64,000 bases of DNA from Pseudomonas sp. BP8 (GTDB lineage: Bacteria; Pseudomonadota; Gammaproteobacteria; Pseudomonadales; Pseudomonadaceae), in contig NZ_JAGINK010000001.1 of the NCBI RefSeq assembly GCF_017875955.1, positions 4,928,501-4,992,500 of the forward strand, given 5' to 3'. The position numbers and the translations under genes are program-made. Of this stretch, positions 26,653 through 35,589 are shown in pieces. The notes under the pieces are model-generated. The model ran no database searches. It saw only the letters and a list, made by a program, of their open reading frames with translations, and had not been told where the DNA came from. Numbering within the stretch: the stretch's first letter is position 1; every line of letters begins with the position of its first letter.

Positions 26653-27684
26653 ATGCAGCACACGCCCTTCTCTCTTGTTTCGGCCGGTGCCTTACTCTGG
26701 GCTGGCTTGATGACCGCCCACGCAGCACCGACGCAAGCCGGCACTATCGTATTGTTCGACAAGGACAACAAAACCTGCACACTGGAGGTGCCAGCCGGCG
26801 CCTCCGGCAAAACCTGGAAGTTTGACCTGAATACCGTAGGTTCAAGCTGCTACAACGTCTTGCCGCGGCAAATACAACTTACCAACTTGCCGTCTGCTAC
26901 CCAGATTCTGATGACCGATGCCTACTGGTGCAATGAAGCAACTGAGCCACAGGATAGTTACGACAGCAAAGATCACTGGATCAAACTTCGCACGACCCGC
27001 CGACCCACGACCACCGAAATCTATGGCATCCATGACTGGTACGCTTACAGTAACGGCTCGATCATTACCCCGGGATTACAACTGCTCGATAAATATACAC
27101 GGTCCGGCACGCCGCAACATGACACATTGTCGTGTATCAGAGTTACTACATCCGCAGGCCCTGATACGCCAGTATTCCCGACCGCGAGTGTCGGCTCACG
27201 TAGTTGGGGCGATTCGCATAGCGAATACGACTCAAAAATCACCTGTGAGGGCAACACGGTGATGACCGGGCGCAATCATCGTGGCGACGATAGAGGGCAG
27301 ACCAAACACGAATGCGGGGTTGTTTCACAAGACGGCAATGCCGCCGTGGTGGGCACTCGCGGCTGGTCGATAAAATTCAGTGAGTCTGACAGAGTCGGCA
27401 ATAACGAGTGGGACGAAGGGTATTACTTCAGCTGCCCCCTTAATCAGGTAATGACCGGCCGCGAACATTGGGGGGACGAAAACGGTGACACACGGTACGA
27501 GTGTGCACCGCTGACGGTAAATGGTCGCCAACTTGACGTAATCCCGGGTGACTGGAGTGCAGGCATGAACGAGACAGACAGCGAACATAAATGCGCGCCG
27601 GACCAAGTCATGGTCGGTCGCTGGCACCGAGGCGATGAAGACACCAAGGGCTCGACCCGTTACCGCTGCGCAACTGTGCGCTAA
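26653..27684 (+). CDS. secreted protein with three Cys-containing VMTGRxHxGD repeats
   Basis: The 343-residue protein has a signal peptide (MQHTPFSLVSAGALLWAGLM, cleavage after AHA, about residue 24). An N-terminal region of about 150 residues contains a probable beta-strand pattern (GTIVLFDKDNKTCTLEVP). It is followed by three ~45-residue repeats, each with the signature C...(T/Q)VM(T/V)GR-H-GDE.G.T.Y.C: CEGNTVMTGRNHRGDD, CPLNQVMTGREHWGDE, CAPDQVMVGRWHRGDE. Each repeat has two Cys that probably pair. The repeats look like small extracellular beta modules, possibly glycan-binding, but I cannot name the family. AGGA stands 10 nt before the ATG. It is 28 bp upstream of the long RHS gene and co-transcribed with it. 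Confidence 0.72.
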   Translation: MQHTPFSLVSAGALLWAGLMTAHAAPTQAGTIVLFDKDNKTCTLEVPAGASGKTWKFDLNTVGSSCYNVLPRQIQLTNLPSATQILMTDAYWCNEATEPQDSYDSKDHWIKLRTTRRPTTTEIYGIHDWYAYSNGSIITPGLQLLDKYTRSGTPQHDTLSCIRVTTSAGPDTPVFPTASVGSRSWGDSHSEYDSKITCEGNTVMTGRNHRGDDRGQTKHECGVVSQDGNAAVVGTRGWSIKFSESDRVGNNEWDEGYYFSCPLNQVMTGREHWGDENGDTRYECAPLTVNGRQLDVIPGDWSAGMNETDSEHKCAPDQVMVGRWHRGDEDTKGSTRYRCATVR

Positions 27685-27712
27685 CCCTGCCTGAATCTGG
27701 AGCACTGTACTC

Positions 27713-30700
27713 ATGACGATTTCATCCACAGCGCAATCCAACGCGTTCAACTTCCTCAGCTTCCTGCAACACAGTGTCGACCCGCGCACCGGCCAGTACA
27801 CCCTGGGCATCGAACTGCCCGAACTGGTCGGCAACGACCTCAGCGGCCCGTCGCTGCCGCTGCGCCTGGCCTTCAACCCGATGAACGACCAGGACTCCGG
27901 CTTCGGTCACGGCTGGAGCCTTAACCTCAGCCAGTACGTGCCAGCCACCAACATGCTCAGCCTGCACACCGGCGACAGTTTCAAGGTCACCGGCAGCGGC
28001 GACCAGCCAGACATCCGCGAACGCAAGCTGGAAACGTTCCACTTTCACAAGGACGCTGCCGAGCGCTTTCGCGTGGTGCATAAATCCGGACTGGTGGAAG
28101 TGCTCGAAAGCCGCGGCCCGAGCACTAACCGCGTGGCCTTGCCTACCCGTGTCGAGGCGCCCTCCGGGCACTGGATCGAATTGAGCTACGGCGACTATTA
28201 CGGCGCCCCCTGCCTGACCTCCATAATTGACGGCAGTGGCGTCAAGCTGTTGGCCCTCAGTTACAGCGATGGCCAGGTGCTGATCGACCTGCACCCTGAA
28301 GCCGGCCCAGGCGGCACACCGCTGGCGCGCTATCAGGTCAAGCTCGACAAGCGCGGCCGCGCCAACAAGCGCCTGCCTTTCGAGGTGGTATTGCCCAGCG
28401 AAGACAATGCCAGCTGGCGCTTCGAATACGAGCACTTCGAGGACCGCAACCTGCAGCAGCTGGCCTGCCTGAAGACGGTACATACGCCAGTCGGTGGCAC
28501 GGAGCGCATCGAGTACCTGGACGACGGCCACCGCTTCCCTGAGGCGGCCAACCCCAGCCTCACCCCCGCGCCGTTGCCCCGGGTGACCCGCCACGTTATC
28601 GAACCCGGCTTCGACCAGCCGGACATGGTTACCGAATACGCCTACACCACCAACAACTTCCTCGGGCGTGGCGCCACCGGCGTGGTCTGGCGCGAAGACG
28701 GTGAGGACAACCTCTACCAGTTTGCCGGCACGGGTTTCAGCTACGGCAGTACCGTCAGCTATCTGCAAGCCGGTACAGCCCTGCGTACAGTCAGCCGCAG
28801 CTTCAACCGCTTTCACCTGCTGACCCTGCAGCGCTCCGAAGAAGCGGGCTGCATCGAAGAAACCGAAACCACCTACCCTGAAGTCGAAGGCCGCAGCTTC
28901 GACCAGCAACCGAGCTATTTCCAGTTGCCGCACAAGGTGCTCAAACGCTGGAAGCTCGCCTCTGACCAGACCAAGTACCGTGAGGAGTCGTTGCTCAACA
29001 GCTATGACATCCACGGCAACCTCGTGGAAGAAACCCAGGCGAACGGCATCCGCACGACCTATGCCTATTACCCAAGCGCGGGCGAACAGGGCAAGGACGA
29101 AGAGGGCAAGCCGGTCGAACTCTGCCCAGCCGATCCACACGGTTTTGTCCGCACGATCAAAGAGATGACCATCCATCCGGCGGCTGCCGCAGAGGGCGAA
29201 GCGCCAACCCTGCGTACCCGCTACCGCTACACCGCGCTAGCGCCGTTGGGCCAGGCCACGCAAAGCAGCGCCTGGCTGGTGGCCAGCGAAGAGGATCACC
29301 TGCAGGTCGAGGCGGAACAGGAAATCCTCTTGCGGCGCACCCAGCGTACCTACCTGGACAAACCGGACACGCCCTTTCAACACGGCCGGGTAGACTTCCA
29401 GTTGGAGACACTCAGGCATGGCGCGGACCGACGCCAGGACAAGACATCGCGCACCAGCTACTTCTACAGCCTGATCAAGGACGACAACGACCAGCAAAGC
29501 CTGGTCCAGACCAAAACCACCGTACAAGGCCATGACCTGGCCCAGAAGAGCCTGTACAGCGCGCACTCGCGCTACACCGGGCTGCATGTGCGCAGTCAGG
29601 ACCTCAACGGCGTCTACGTCCATCAACGCTACGATGCTATGCGACGCCTGGTAACCCAAACCATCGCCCCAGGTACTGCGTTCGAAGCCAGCCAGCATTA
29701 CCAGTACAACCTGAGCAGCGCCGGGCAACAGCCGAGCCAGATCAGCACTGACGTCAAAGGGGTGAGAACCCGAACCTGGTTCGATGGCTACAACCGCACC
29801 CTGTGGGAAGAACGTGAAGTTGAAGTAGAGGACACGCGAACCGCCGACGCAGCTTCTACGCGCCAGTGGTTCAAGGTCAGTGAGACACGCTATGACAGTG
29901 TTGGCAGGACCTCTGCGCAAGTAACCTACGACCACTATCAGGATCGCCAGCTGGCGCTCACCAGCCGCTTCGAATACGACGGCTGGGGCGATGTGTGCAA
30001 GACCACCGGCGCCGATGGCGTGATCCAGCGCCGCGAGCGCTCCCCCTTTGGCGCAGAGGGCGACATCATCAAGACCTGGCAAGAGCGCGCCAACCAGCCT
30101 GGGGTTCGTCAGCAACTGCAGGTCAGTGAATACAACCGGTTCGGCAAACCGCTGCACGATCGCCGCCTGGACGTCGATGAACAACCGGCAGGCAGCCTTG
30201 AGTACTACTACGACGGCCTCGGCCGCTGCGTGCGTGACGTACGCACCCTGCGTGACCCGCTGGCGACCCGAGCCGCACCCATCATTCGCAGCCAGCGTTA
30301 CAGCTACGACGTGTGGGGCCGCATGACACGCAACGAGCGGGCAAACGGTACCAGTCTGGTCCGCCACTTTGCCAGCCACACCACCAATGCGCTCACCACG
30401 CGCCTTGAACTGCTGGCGCCCAATGCACAACCTGGGGCCGGGCAAACCATCTGCGCACGCCAGTTCGATGGCCTCGAACGCTTGTCCAGCCTGTCAGTCG
30501 GACCTCGCACCGAGCAGTACACCTATCAAAACGAGCAGGTGCTGGTCCACACGCATACCCGCGCCAGCGGCCGCACCTACACCTTCAGCTATCAGCCCGA
30601 GCTGACCTCTCAGCCCACCGCCATCAGCTGGAAAGCTGACGCCCAAGCCGAATTCGGCTACGCCAAAGACGACGCGGCAATCACCCGAGCAAAAAACCCC

Positions 30701-32818
30701 GAAGGTGAGCGCCTCTACACCTATACCGATCAGGGGTTCGTCAGCCAGGAAGCCTGGCAAGGCACAACTGCCGCCGACAACTACACCATCGAACACCGCA
30801 TGTCGGTGCAAGGCCGGCCTTACCAGCGCAGCTCCAGCAATGGTGAGCAGACGCTGCATACCTATGACCCGCAGGGGCGGTTGAAAACCACCGTACAGGG
30901 TAATCTGCACGCCACCTTCAGCTACGATGACGATGGCCGGCTCGCCACCACTCTGACCACCGACACTGCCAGCGACCGCACCGTCACCTGCGTGCAGACC
31001 TACGACAGTCTGGGTCGCGAGCATACCCGCACACTGAGCCTGGACGATGGCACCGAGCAAACCCTGCAACTGACCTGGCGTGATGACGATCAGTTGCACC
31101 AGCGCAGCCTGCATCAGGGGGCAACGCTACTGCTCAAAGAGACCTTCCAGTACGACACGCTCGACCGCCTGACCAAGGTCGAGTACGAAGGCGCCGAGCT
31201 GCCCTGCAACGCTGCCGGCCGGGCGCTCAAGAGCCAGCAGATGCGTTGGGACGACCTGGACAACCTTACCCAGTGCCGGAGCGACTTCGCCGACAGTCAA
31301 CGCGACAATGCCGTGTTCACCTATGCGACTGACGGCAGCTTCCAGCTCAAGTCCGTCACACACAGCCTGCAGCCGGACTACCAGGCAAGTCAGAGTTTCA
31401 GCTATGACCCGGACGGCAACATGCTCAATGACGAGTGGGGTCGCGCGCTGAGCTATGACGACCGCGGTCGTTTGCTGGAAGTACGCAGCGTCGATGGCAG
31501 CGAATTGCTTGCCCGCTATCGCTACGACGGTCACGACCACCTGCTTGGGGTAACCCACGGCAATGCTGGGGAAGTCTTGCGCCGCTATCAGGGCTACCGC
31601 CTGAGCGCGACCGTACAAGGAAATACCCTTACCCAGTACCTGTATGACGGCGAGCGCCCACTGGGTCTGCAGCGGCACCAGGTGGCTCCGGTCAGCGGTG
31701 AAGCCGGACAGGGTGCGGGCGTAGACTCACGCTTGCTGCTGACCGACGTCAGCGACAGCGTGATCGGTGAATACGCCGAAGACGGCCTGCACACCGCGCA
31801 CTACAGCGTCTACGGTGAACGTGCCGAAGACGAGGCCCTGCACAGCCTGCTGGCGTTCAATGGCGAGGTGCGCGAGCAGCTATTCGGCTGGTATTTGCTG
31901 GGACGCGGCTATCGCACGTACAACCCGGGGCTGATGCGCTTCCACAGCCCTGACTCACTTGATCCGGAGCAATCCGGGCTCAACCCTTACCTGTATGCGC
32001 TAGGCAACCCGGTCAGCTGGCGCGACCCTAGCGGCCACCGCGCAGCATCGGCGCCCCTGCGCGATCCAAGGCCGCCGATCCAGGACCCTGTCGAACAGCC
32101 TGGTGTTGCCAAGAACAACGCCGTGTGGATTGGGGTGGGTCTCAGCGCGCTGTTCATTTTGCTGTCGGTGGTTCCTATTGTGGGTGCGCTGGCAGCAGGT
32201 GCGGCGATGACCGCGACCATGGCCATTGGCCTGGCCGGTGTTGCGTTGCAAACGGCGGGGTTGGGCATGCAAATAGGCGCCATTCTCGTCGATGACCCAG
32301 CGACGAGTGAATGGTTGACGTACGCCGGTATGGCTGCGACTGCGATAGGGGGCCTCATGTCCGGTCCGGCGGCCTGGAGAGGGTCGCAATTTTTGAAGAT
32401 GAAGTTCGCTACGGTGAAGGTGCCGACCCCTCCACCCAGTACCCCGAGTGTCACCCGCTCCAATAGCTGGAGTTCAAATTTCAACAGGTCTATGGATTCG
32501 TCATTTGACTCACCCCATAGCACCGTTAGAAGCAACAACTCCCAGCGGAGCTCTGGCGAAACTGCACGACAGATTGTGGACACCCCAGAGCCGGATTACG
32601 ACATCACGCCACCACCATCCCCACCCCCTCAGCGCACTTTTGTATCACCACCAGAGGAGCAAGGGGGGTCTGCCCCACCTCCGCCACCTGCGGCGAATGA
32701 GCCAGTGGCACAAGCATCGCCAACGGGATGGCGGGGACTTAGAAAAGTGTTCTTCAGTTGGCACGACGACGGTATACGAAACGGGGGACGCGGCACGGTT
32801 AATAAACCCCCCTTTTAA
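27713..32818 (+). CDS. RHS/YD-repeat protein, long form with core and C-terminal cargo region
   Basis: The 1701-residue protein has no signal peptide. Residues 9-412 are nearly identical to the short RHS protein. Some twenty or more YD repeats follow (YRYDGHDHLLGVTHG, FSYDPDGNMLNDEWG), then the conserved RHS core at about residues 1363-1440 (YSVYGERAEDEA, FNGEVREQLFGWYLLGRGYRTYNPGLMRF, NPYLYALGNPVSWRDPSGH). The DPSG motif marks where RHS shells normally autocleave. The remaining ~260 residues form the variable region: hydrophobic helices at about 1471-1526, then a Ser/Asn-rich and Pro-rich tract (PPPSPPPQ, PPPPPAAN) ending GTVNKPPF. No known toxin motif is visible, and no immunity gene follows, which favours a non-bacterial target (inference). 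GGAG precedes the ATG. Confidence 0.88.
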   Translation: MTISSTAQSNAFNFLSFLQHSVDPRTGQYTLGIELPELVGNDLSGPSLPLRLAFNPMNDQDSGFGHGWSLNLSQYVPATNMLSLHTGDSFKVTGSGDQPDIRERKLETFHFHKDAAERFRVVHKSGLVEVLESRGPSTNRVALPTRVEAPSGHWIELSYGDYYGAPCLTSIIDGSGVKLLALSYSDGQVLIDLHPEAGPGGTPLARYQVKLDKRGRANKRLPFEVVLPSEDNASWRFEYEHFEDRNLQQLACLKTVHTPVGGTERIEYLDDGHRFPEAANPSLTPAPLPRVTRHVIEPGFDQPDMVTEYAYTTNNFLGRGATGVVWREDGEDNLYQFAGTGFSYGSTVSYLQAGTALRTVSRSFNRFHLLTLQRSEEAGCIEETETTYPEVEGRSFDQQPSYFQLPHKVLKRWKLASDQTKYREESLLNSYDIHGNLVEETQANGIRTTYAYYPSAGEQGKDEEGKPVELCPADPHGFVRTIKEMTIHPAAAAEGEAPTLRTRYRYTALAPLGQATQSSAWLVASEEDHLQVEAEQEILLRRTQRTYLDKPDTPFQHGRVDFQLETLRHGADRRQDKTSRTSYFYSLIKDDNDQQSLVQTKTTVQGHDLAQKSLYSAHSRYTGLHVRSQDLNGVYVHQRYDAMRRLVTQTIAPGTAFEASQHYQYNLSSAGQQPSQISTDVKGVRTRTWFDGYNRTLWEEREVEVEDTRTADAASTRQWFKVSETRYDSVGRTSAQVTYDHYQDRQLALTSRFEYDGWGDVCKTTGADGVIQRRERSPFGAEGDIIKTWQERANQPGVRQQLQVSEYNRFGKPLHDRRLDVDEQPAGSLEYYYDGLGRCVRDVRTLRDPLATRAAPIIRSQRYSYDVWGRMTRNERANGTSLVRHFASHTTNALTTRLELLAPNAQPGAGQTICARQFDGLERLSSLSVGPRTEQYTYQNEQVLVHTHTRASGRTYTFSYQPELTSQPTAISWKADAQAEFGYAKDDAAITRAKNPEGERLYTYTDQGFVSQEAWQGTTAADNYTIEHRMSVQGRPYQRSSSNGEQTLHTYDPQGRLKTTVQGNLHATFSYDDDGRLATTLTTDTASDRTVTCVQTYDSLGREHTRTLSLDDGTEQTLQLTWRDDDQLHQRSLHQGATLLLKETFQYDTLDRLTKVEYEGAELPCNAAGRALKSQQMRWDDLDNLTQCRSDFADSQRDNAVFTYATDGSFQLKSVTHSLQPDYQASQSFSYDPDGNMLNDEWGRALSYDDRGRLLEVRSVDGSELLARYRYDGHDHLLGVTHGNAGEVLRRYQGYRLSATVQGNTLTQYLYDGERPLGLQRHQVAPVSGEAGQGAGVDSRLLLTDVSDSVIGEYAEDGLHTAHYSVYGERAEDEALHSLLAFNGEVREQLFGWYLLGRGYRTYNPGLMRFHSPDSLDPEQSGLNPYLYALGNPVSWRDPSGHRAASAPLRDPRPPIQDPVEQPGVAKNNAVWIGVGLSALFILLSVVPIVGALAAGAAMTATMAIGLAGVALQTAGLGMQIGAILVDDPATSEWLTYAGMAATAIGGLMSGPAAWRGSQFLKMKFATVKVPTPPPSTPSVTRSNSWSSNFNRSMDSSFDSPHSTVRSNNSQRSSGETARQIVDTPEPDYDITPPPSPPPQRTFVSPPEEQGGSAPPPPPAANEPVAQASPTGWRGLRKVFFSWHDDGIRNGGRGTVNKPPF
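27737..28951 (+). repeat. long inverted repeat, arm 2 (5' part of long RHS gene)
   Basis: These 1215 bp encode residues 9-412 of the long RHS protein and are inverted relative to 17835-19049. Equal arm length and absence of gaps suggest recent duplication or continuing gene conversion. Confidence 0.85.
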
Positions 32819-32832
32819 AACCTTCTGATGGA

Positions 32833-32862
32833 CATCAGGGCCTGCCGCGACAGGCCCTGATG
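32833..32862 (+). terminator. hairpin after the long RHS gene
   Basis: CATCAGGGCCTG, 6-nt loop, CAGGCCCTGATG: a 12-bp perfect stem 14 bp past the stop codon. No T-run follows, so termination is probable but not certain. The remaining ~180 bp to the usher start hold no further gene that I can support. Confidence 0.6.
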
Positions 32863-33045
32863 ATTAATCCGATTCAGTTAGAGACACAACCTACATCGCC
32901 CTTTTACTCCTCTCCCTATCGTGCAGCGCTCTGAGCCGCGCTGCCGAGCAATTGGCATGCAAGGCCTAACCGCCCACGTCATTGACGAGGCGCCTGGTCT
33001 GTGTGAGGCGCCTGTCAAGCTGGTGGCCTCGATAGGACCCTCTCC

Positions 33046-35589
33046 ATGCACCCGCTCCATAGGCGCTTGCTTGTGCCGTCACGCCCTGGTTTTGCACCAC
33101 TGCTGGCCATAAGTGGCGGCTGCTTGCTACTGACCCTCACCAAAACAGCATTTGCCGAAACCTCCCCCGTACAATTCAACTCAAGTTTCATGCGCCAAGC
33201 CCCCGATCAGGAGGCCGAGGCCGGGTCTGTCGCGTTGCAGGCACTCGCCGCCAACATGCCGTTGGCACCAGGGCGCTATCAGGTAGCGCTGAGCGTCAAT
33301 CAGGCCTATCTCGGTTACCGTGAGATTGAATTTCAGCAAGGATCACATGGCCAAGGCTTACAGGCATGCCTGAACGCCAACCTGGTGCGCGAGGCTGGCG
33401 TGCGTGAAGAGGCGCTAAGTTCAGCTTTGGACGAACAGGACCCGTGCCTGAACCTGGCCGCACTGATCAGCGACGCGCAAGCGCAGTTCGATCCGCGCAC
33501 GCTCAGCCTGAATCTGTCGATTCCCCAGGCCGTGCTGCGCCGCGACATTGCTGGCGCCATCGACCCAGCGCGCTGGAGCCAGGGCATCAACGCAGCATTC
33601 CTCAACTACCAGGTCTCGACACAGGCGCGCAGCCGCAACGGCAGCGCCAGCCAGACCAGCCATGACCTGCACCTGAACAGCGGCGTCAATCTCGGCCCCT
33701 GGCGCCTGCGCAGCAGCCAGGTGTTGCGCGATGACCAAACCGGGCAACGGCGCTGGACGCAAAGCAATACCTACGTGCAGCGCGACCTGCCCGACAACCG
33801 CAGCATGTTGACCTTGGGCGAGACCTTCAGCGACGGCACGGTGTTTCGCAGCCTGCCCTTCAAGGGCGTGCAAGTGAACTCCGACCTGGGCATGCTGCCC
33901 GACATCATGCAAAACTATGCCCCGCTGATCCGTGGCGTTGCGCAAACCCGCGCCAAGCTTGAGGTGCTGCAAAACGGCTACCCACTCTACTCCACCTACG
34001 TCGCCCCTGGCCCCTATGTGATCGATGACCTCAGCGTCGGCGCTGGCAGCGGCGAACTGGAAGTCGTCCTCACCGAAGCCGACGGCAAAGTCTCGCGGTT
34101 TTTCCAGCCCTACTCGAGCCTGGCCAACCTGCTGCGCGACGGTACCTGGCGCTACAGTGCCACGGCCGGGCGCTACAACGGCGCCGAGCACATTGATGAG
34201 CCGCTGTTGCTGCAAGCGACCCTGGCCCGCGGCGGCGCCTGGAACACCACCCTCTACGGCGGTGTCCAGGGCGGCGACTATTACCGCGCAGCAACCTTCG
34301 GCGCAGCGCGCGACCTGGGCGAGCTCGGCGCCCTGTCATTCGATGTCACCCAGTCACACAGTGACCTGGGCAAACAGTTGGGCGAGGTTCAGGGGCGCAG
34401 TTTTGCAGCCCGGTACGGCAAGACCTTCCAAAGCGGGACCAACGTGCGCTTTGCCGGCTATCGCTATTCCACCCAGGGCTATCGGGATTTTGACGAAGCC
34501 GTGCGCGAGCGTTATGCCTACGCCGGCTATCTGGGCAACCGACGCAGCCGCGTCGATCTCAGCGCCCACCAGCAGATCGGCCAGCGCAGCTCGCTCAGCC
34601 TTAACCTGTCGCAGGACGATTACTGGCGCAACAACCTGCGCCGTCGCAACTATCAGTTTCAGTTCAGCACCTACCTAGGCAAGGTCAGTTACAACCTGTT
34701 CGCCTCCCAGGCGCTCAGCGCCCGCGGCAAGGATGACCGAATGCTGGGCCTGAGCATCTCCATGCCGCTGGACATCATTCGCAACACCAACCTCAGCTTC
34801 GATGCGCAAGCCAATGGTAGCCGCTTCAGCCAGCGTGCCAGCCTGACCGGCAGTGCCCTGGACAACCGGCTGAGCTATGTGACCTCGGCCAACCGCAGCG
34901 AACAGGGCCAACACAGCGGCGCTGTATCGTTAGCTTACCAAGGCGATACCAGCAACTATGGCCTGGGCTATACCGAGGGCAGCAACTATCGGTCGTTGTC
35001 GCTCAACGCCAGCGGCAGCCTGCTCCTGCATGAACAGGGCGTCGTCTGGGGGCCGTACCTGGGCGAGACCAATGCACTGGTCCAGGTGCCGCAGATCGCC
35101 AATGTCGGCTTGCAGAACGCAACAGCCGGTCGCACCAACGCCGACGGCTTCATGGTAGTGCCGTACTTGCGCCCCTACCGCGCCAATCAGTTGGTGCTGG
35201 ACACCGACCAAGCCGGCCCGGAAGTCGACATCGACAACGCCAGCCTGCATGTCGTCCCGCGCCGTGGCGCTGTAGTGCGCGCAGATTTTGCTGCGCGCAA
35301 GGTCGCGCGGCTGATCCTCACCCTGCTGCAAGCCAATGGCCAACCGCTGCCGTTCGGCGCCCAGGTCAGCGATGCGCAAGGCAAGCCGCTTGCCGTGGTC
35401 GGCCAGGGCGGCCAAGCGTTGATCGCGACCAACATTGAGCAGCAGCAACTGCACTTGCAGTGGGGCGAGCAGCCCGAAAACTGCCAACTGGACATCGACC
35501 CTGGGCAGATGCCGCAAACGCAAGGCTACCGAATGCAGACATTGAGCTGCCTATCGACCTCAGATCCTGCAAGGAATCCCGCAGCATGA
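33046..35589 (+). CDS. outer-membrane fimbrial usher (FimD/PapC family)
   Basis: The 847-residue usher has a signal peptide ending AFA (about residue 37). The periplasmic N-domain begins TSPVQFNSSFM; the 24-stranded beta-barrel follows, with the plug region and the family motif of the type PGPYVIDDLSVGAGSGELEV. The C-terminal domains contain VVPYLRPYRANQLVLDT and PFGAQVSD, and a Cys pair occurs near the C-terminus (ENCQLDI...LSCLST). It threads chaperone-subunit complexes across the outer membrane. AGGA precedes the ATG. It overlaps the adhesin gene by 4 bp. The chaperone and subunit genes it needs are at 7.8-9.2 kb, separated by the island, so it probably now uses a different promoter. Confidence 0.9.
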   Translation: MHPLHRRLLVPSRPGFAPLLAISGGCLLLTLTKTAFAETSPVQFNSSFMRQAPDQEAEAGSVALQALAANMPLAPGRYQVALSVNQAYLGYREIEFQQGSHGQGLQACLNANLVREAGVREEALSSALDEQDPCLNLAALISDAQAQFDPRTLSLNLSIPQAVLRRDIAGAIDPARWSQGINAAFLNYQVSTQARSRNGSASQTSHDLHLNSGVNLGPWRLRSSQVLRDDQTGQRRWTQSNTYVQRDLPDNRSMLTLGETFSDGTVFRSLPFKGVQVNSDLGMLPDIMQNYAPLIRGVAQTRAKLEVLQNGYPLYSTYVAPGPYVIDDLSVGAGSGELEVVLTEADGKVSRFFQPYSSLANLLRDGTWRYSATAGRYNGAEHIDEPLLLQATLARGGAWNTTLYGGVQGGDYYRAATFGAARDLGELGALSFDVTQSHSDLGKQLGEVQGRSFAARYGKTFQSGTNVRFAGYRYSTQGYRDFDEAVRERYAYAGYLGNRRSRVDLSAHQQIGQRSSLSLNLSQDDYWRNNLRRRNYQFQFSTYLGKVSYNLFASQALSARGKDDRMLGLSISMPLDIIRNTNLSFDAQANGSRFSQRASLTGSALDNRLSYVTSANRSEQGQHSGAVSLAYQGDTSNYGLGYTEGSNYRSLSLNASGSLLLHEQGVVWGPYLGETNALVQVPQIANVGLQNATAGRTNADGFMVVPYLRPYRANQLVLDTDQAGPEVDIDNASLHVVPRRGAVVRADFAARKVARLILTLLQANGQPLPFGAQVSDAQGKPLAVVGQGGQALIATNIEQQQLHLQWGEQPENCQLDIDPGQMPQTQGYRMQTLSCLSTSDPARNPAA

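Noticed and set aside
9164-33045. Prophage, integrative element or insertion sequence as carrier of the island
   Set aside because: No integrase, transposase, phage structural gene or flanking direct repeat was found. The tRNA genes lie beyond the usher and adhesin genes and show no att duplication.
32819-33045. Immunity gene downstream of the long RHS gene
   Set aside because: A 63-aa frame (32921-33112) overlaps the usher start and has no ribosome binding site or family pattern. I see no credible immunity gene.
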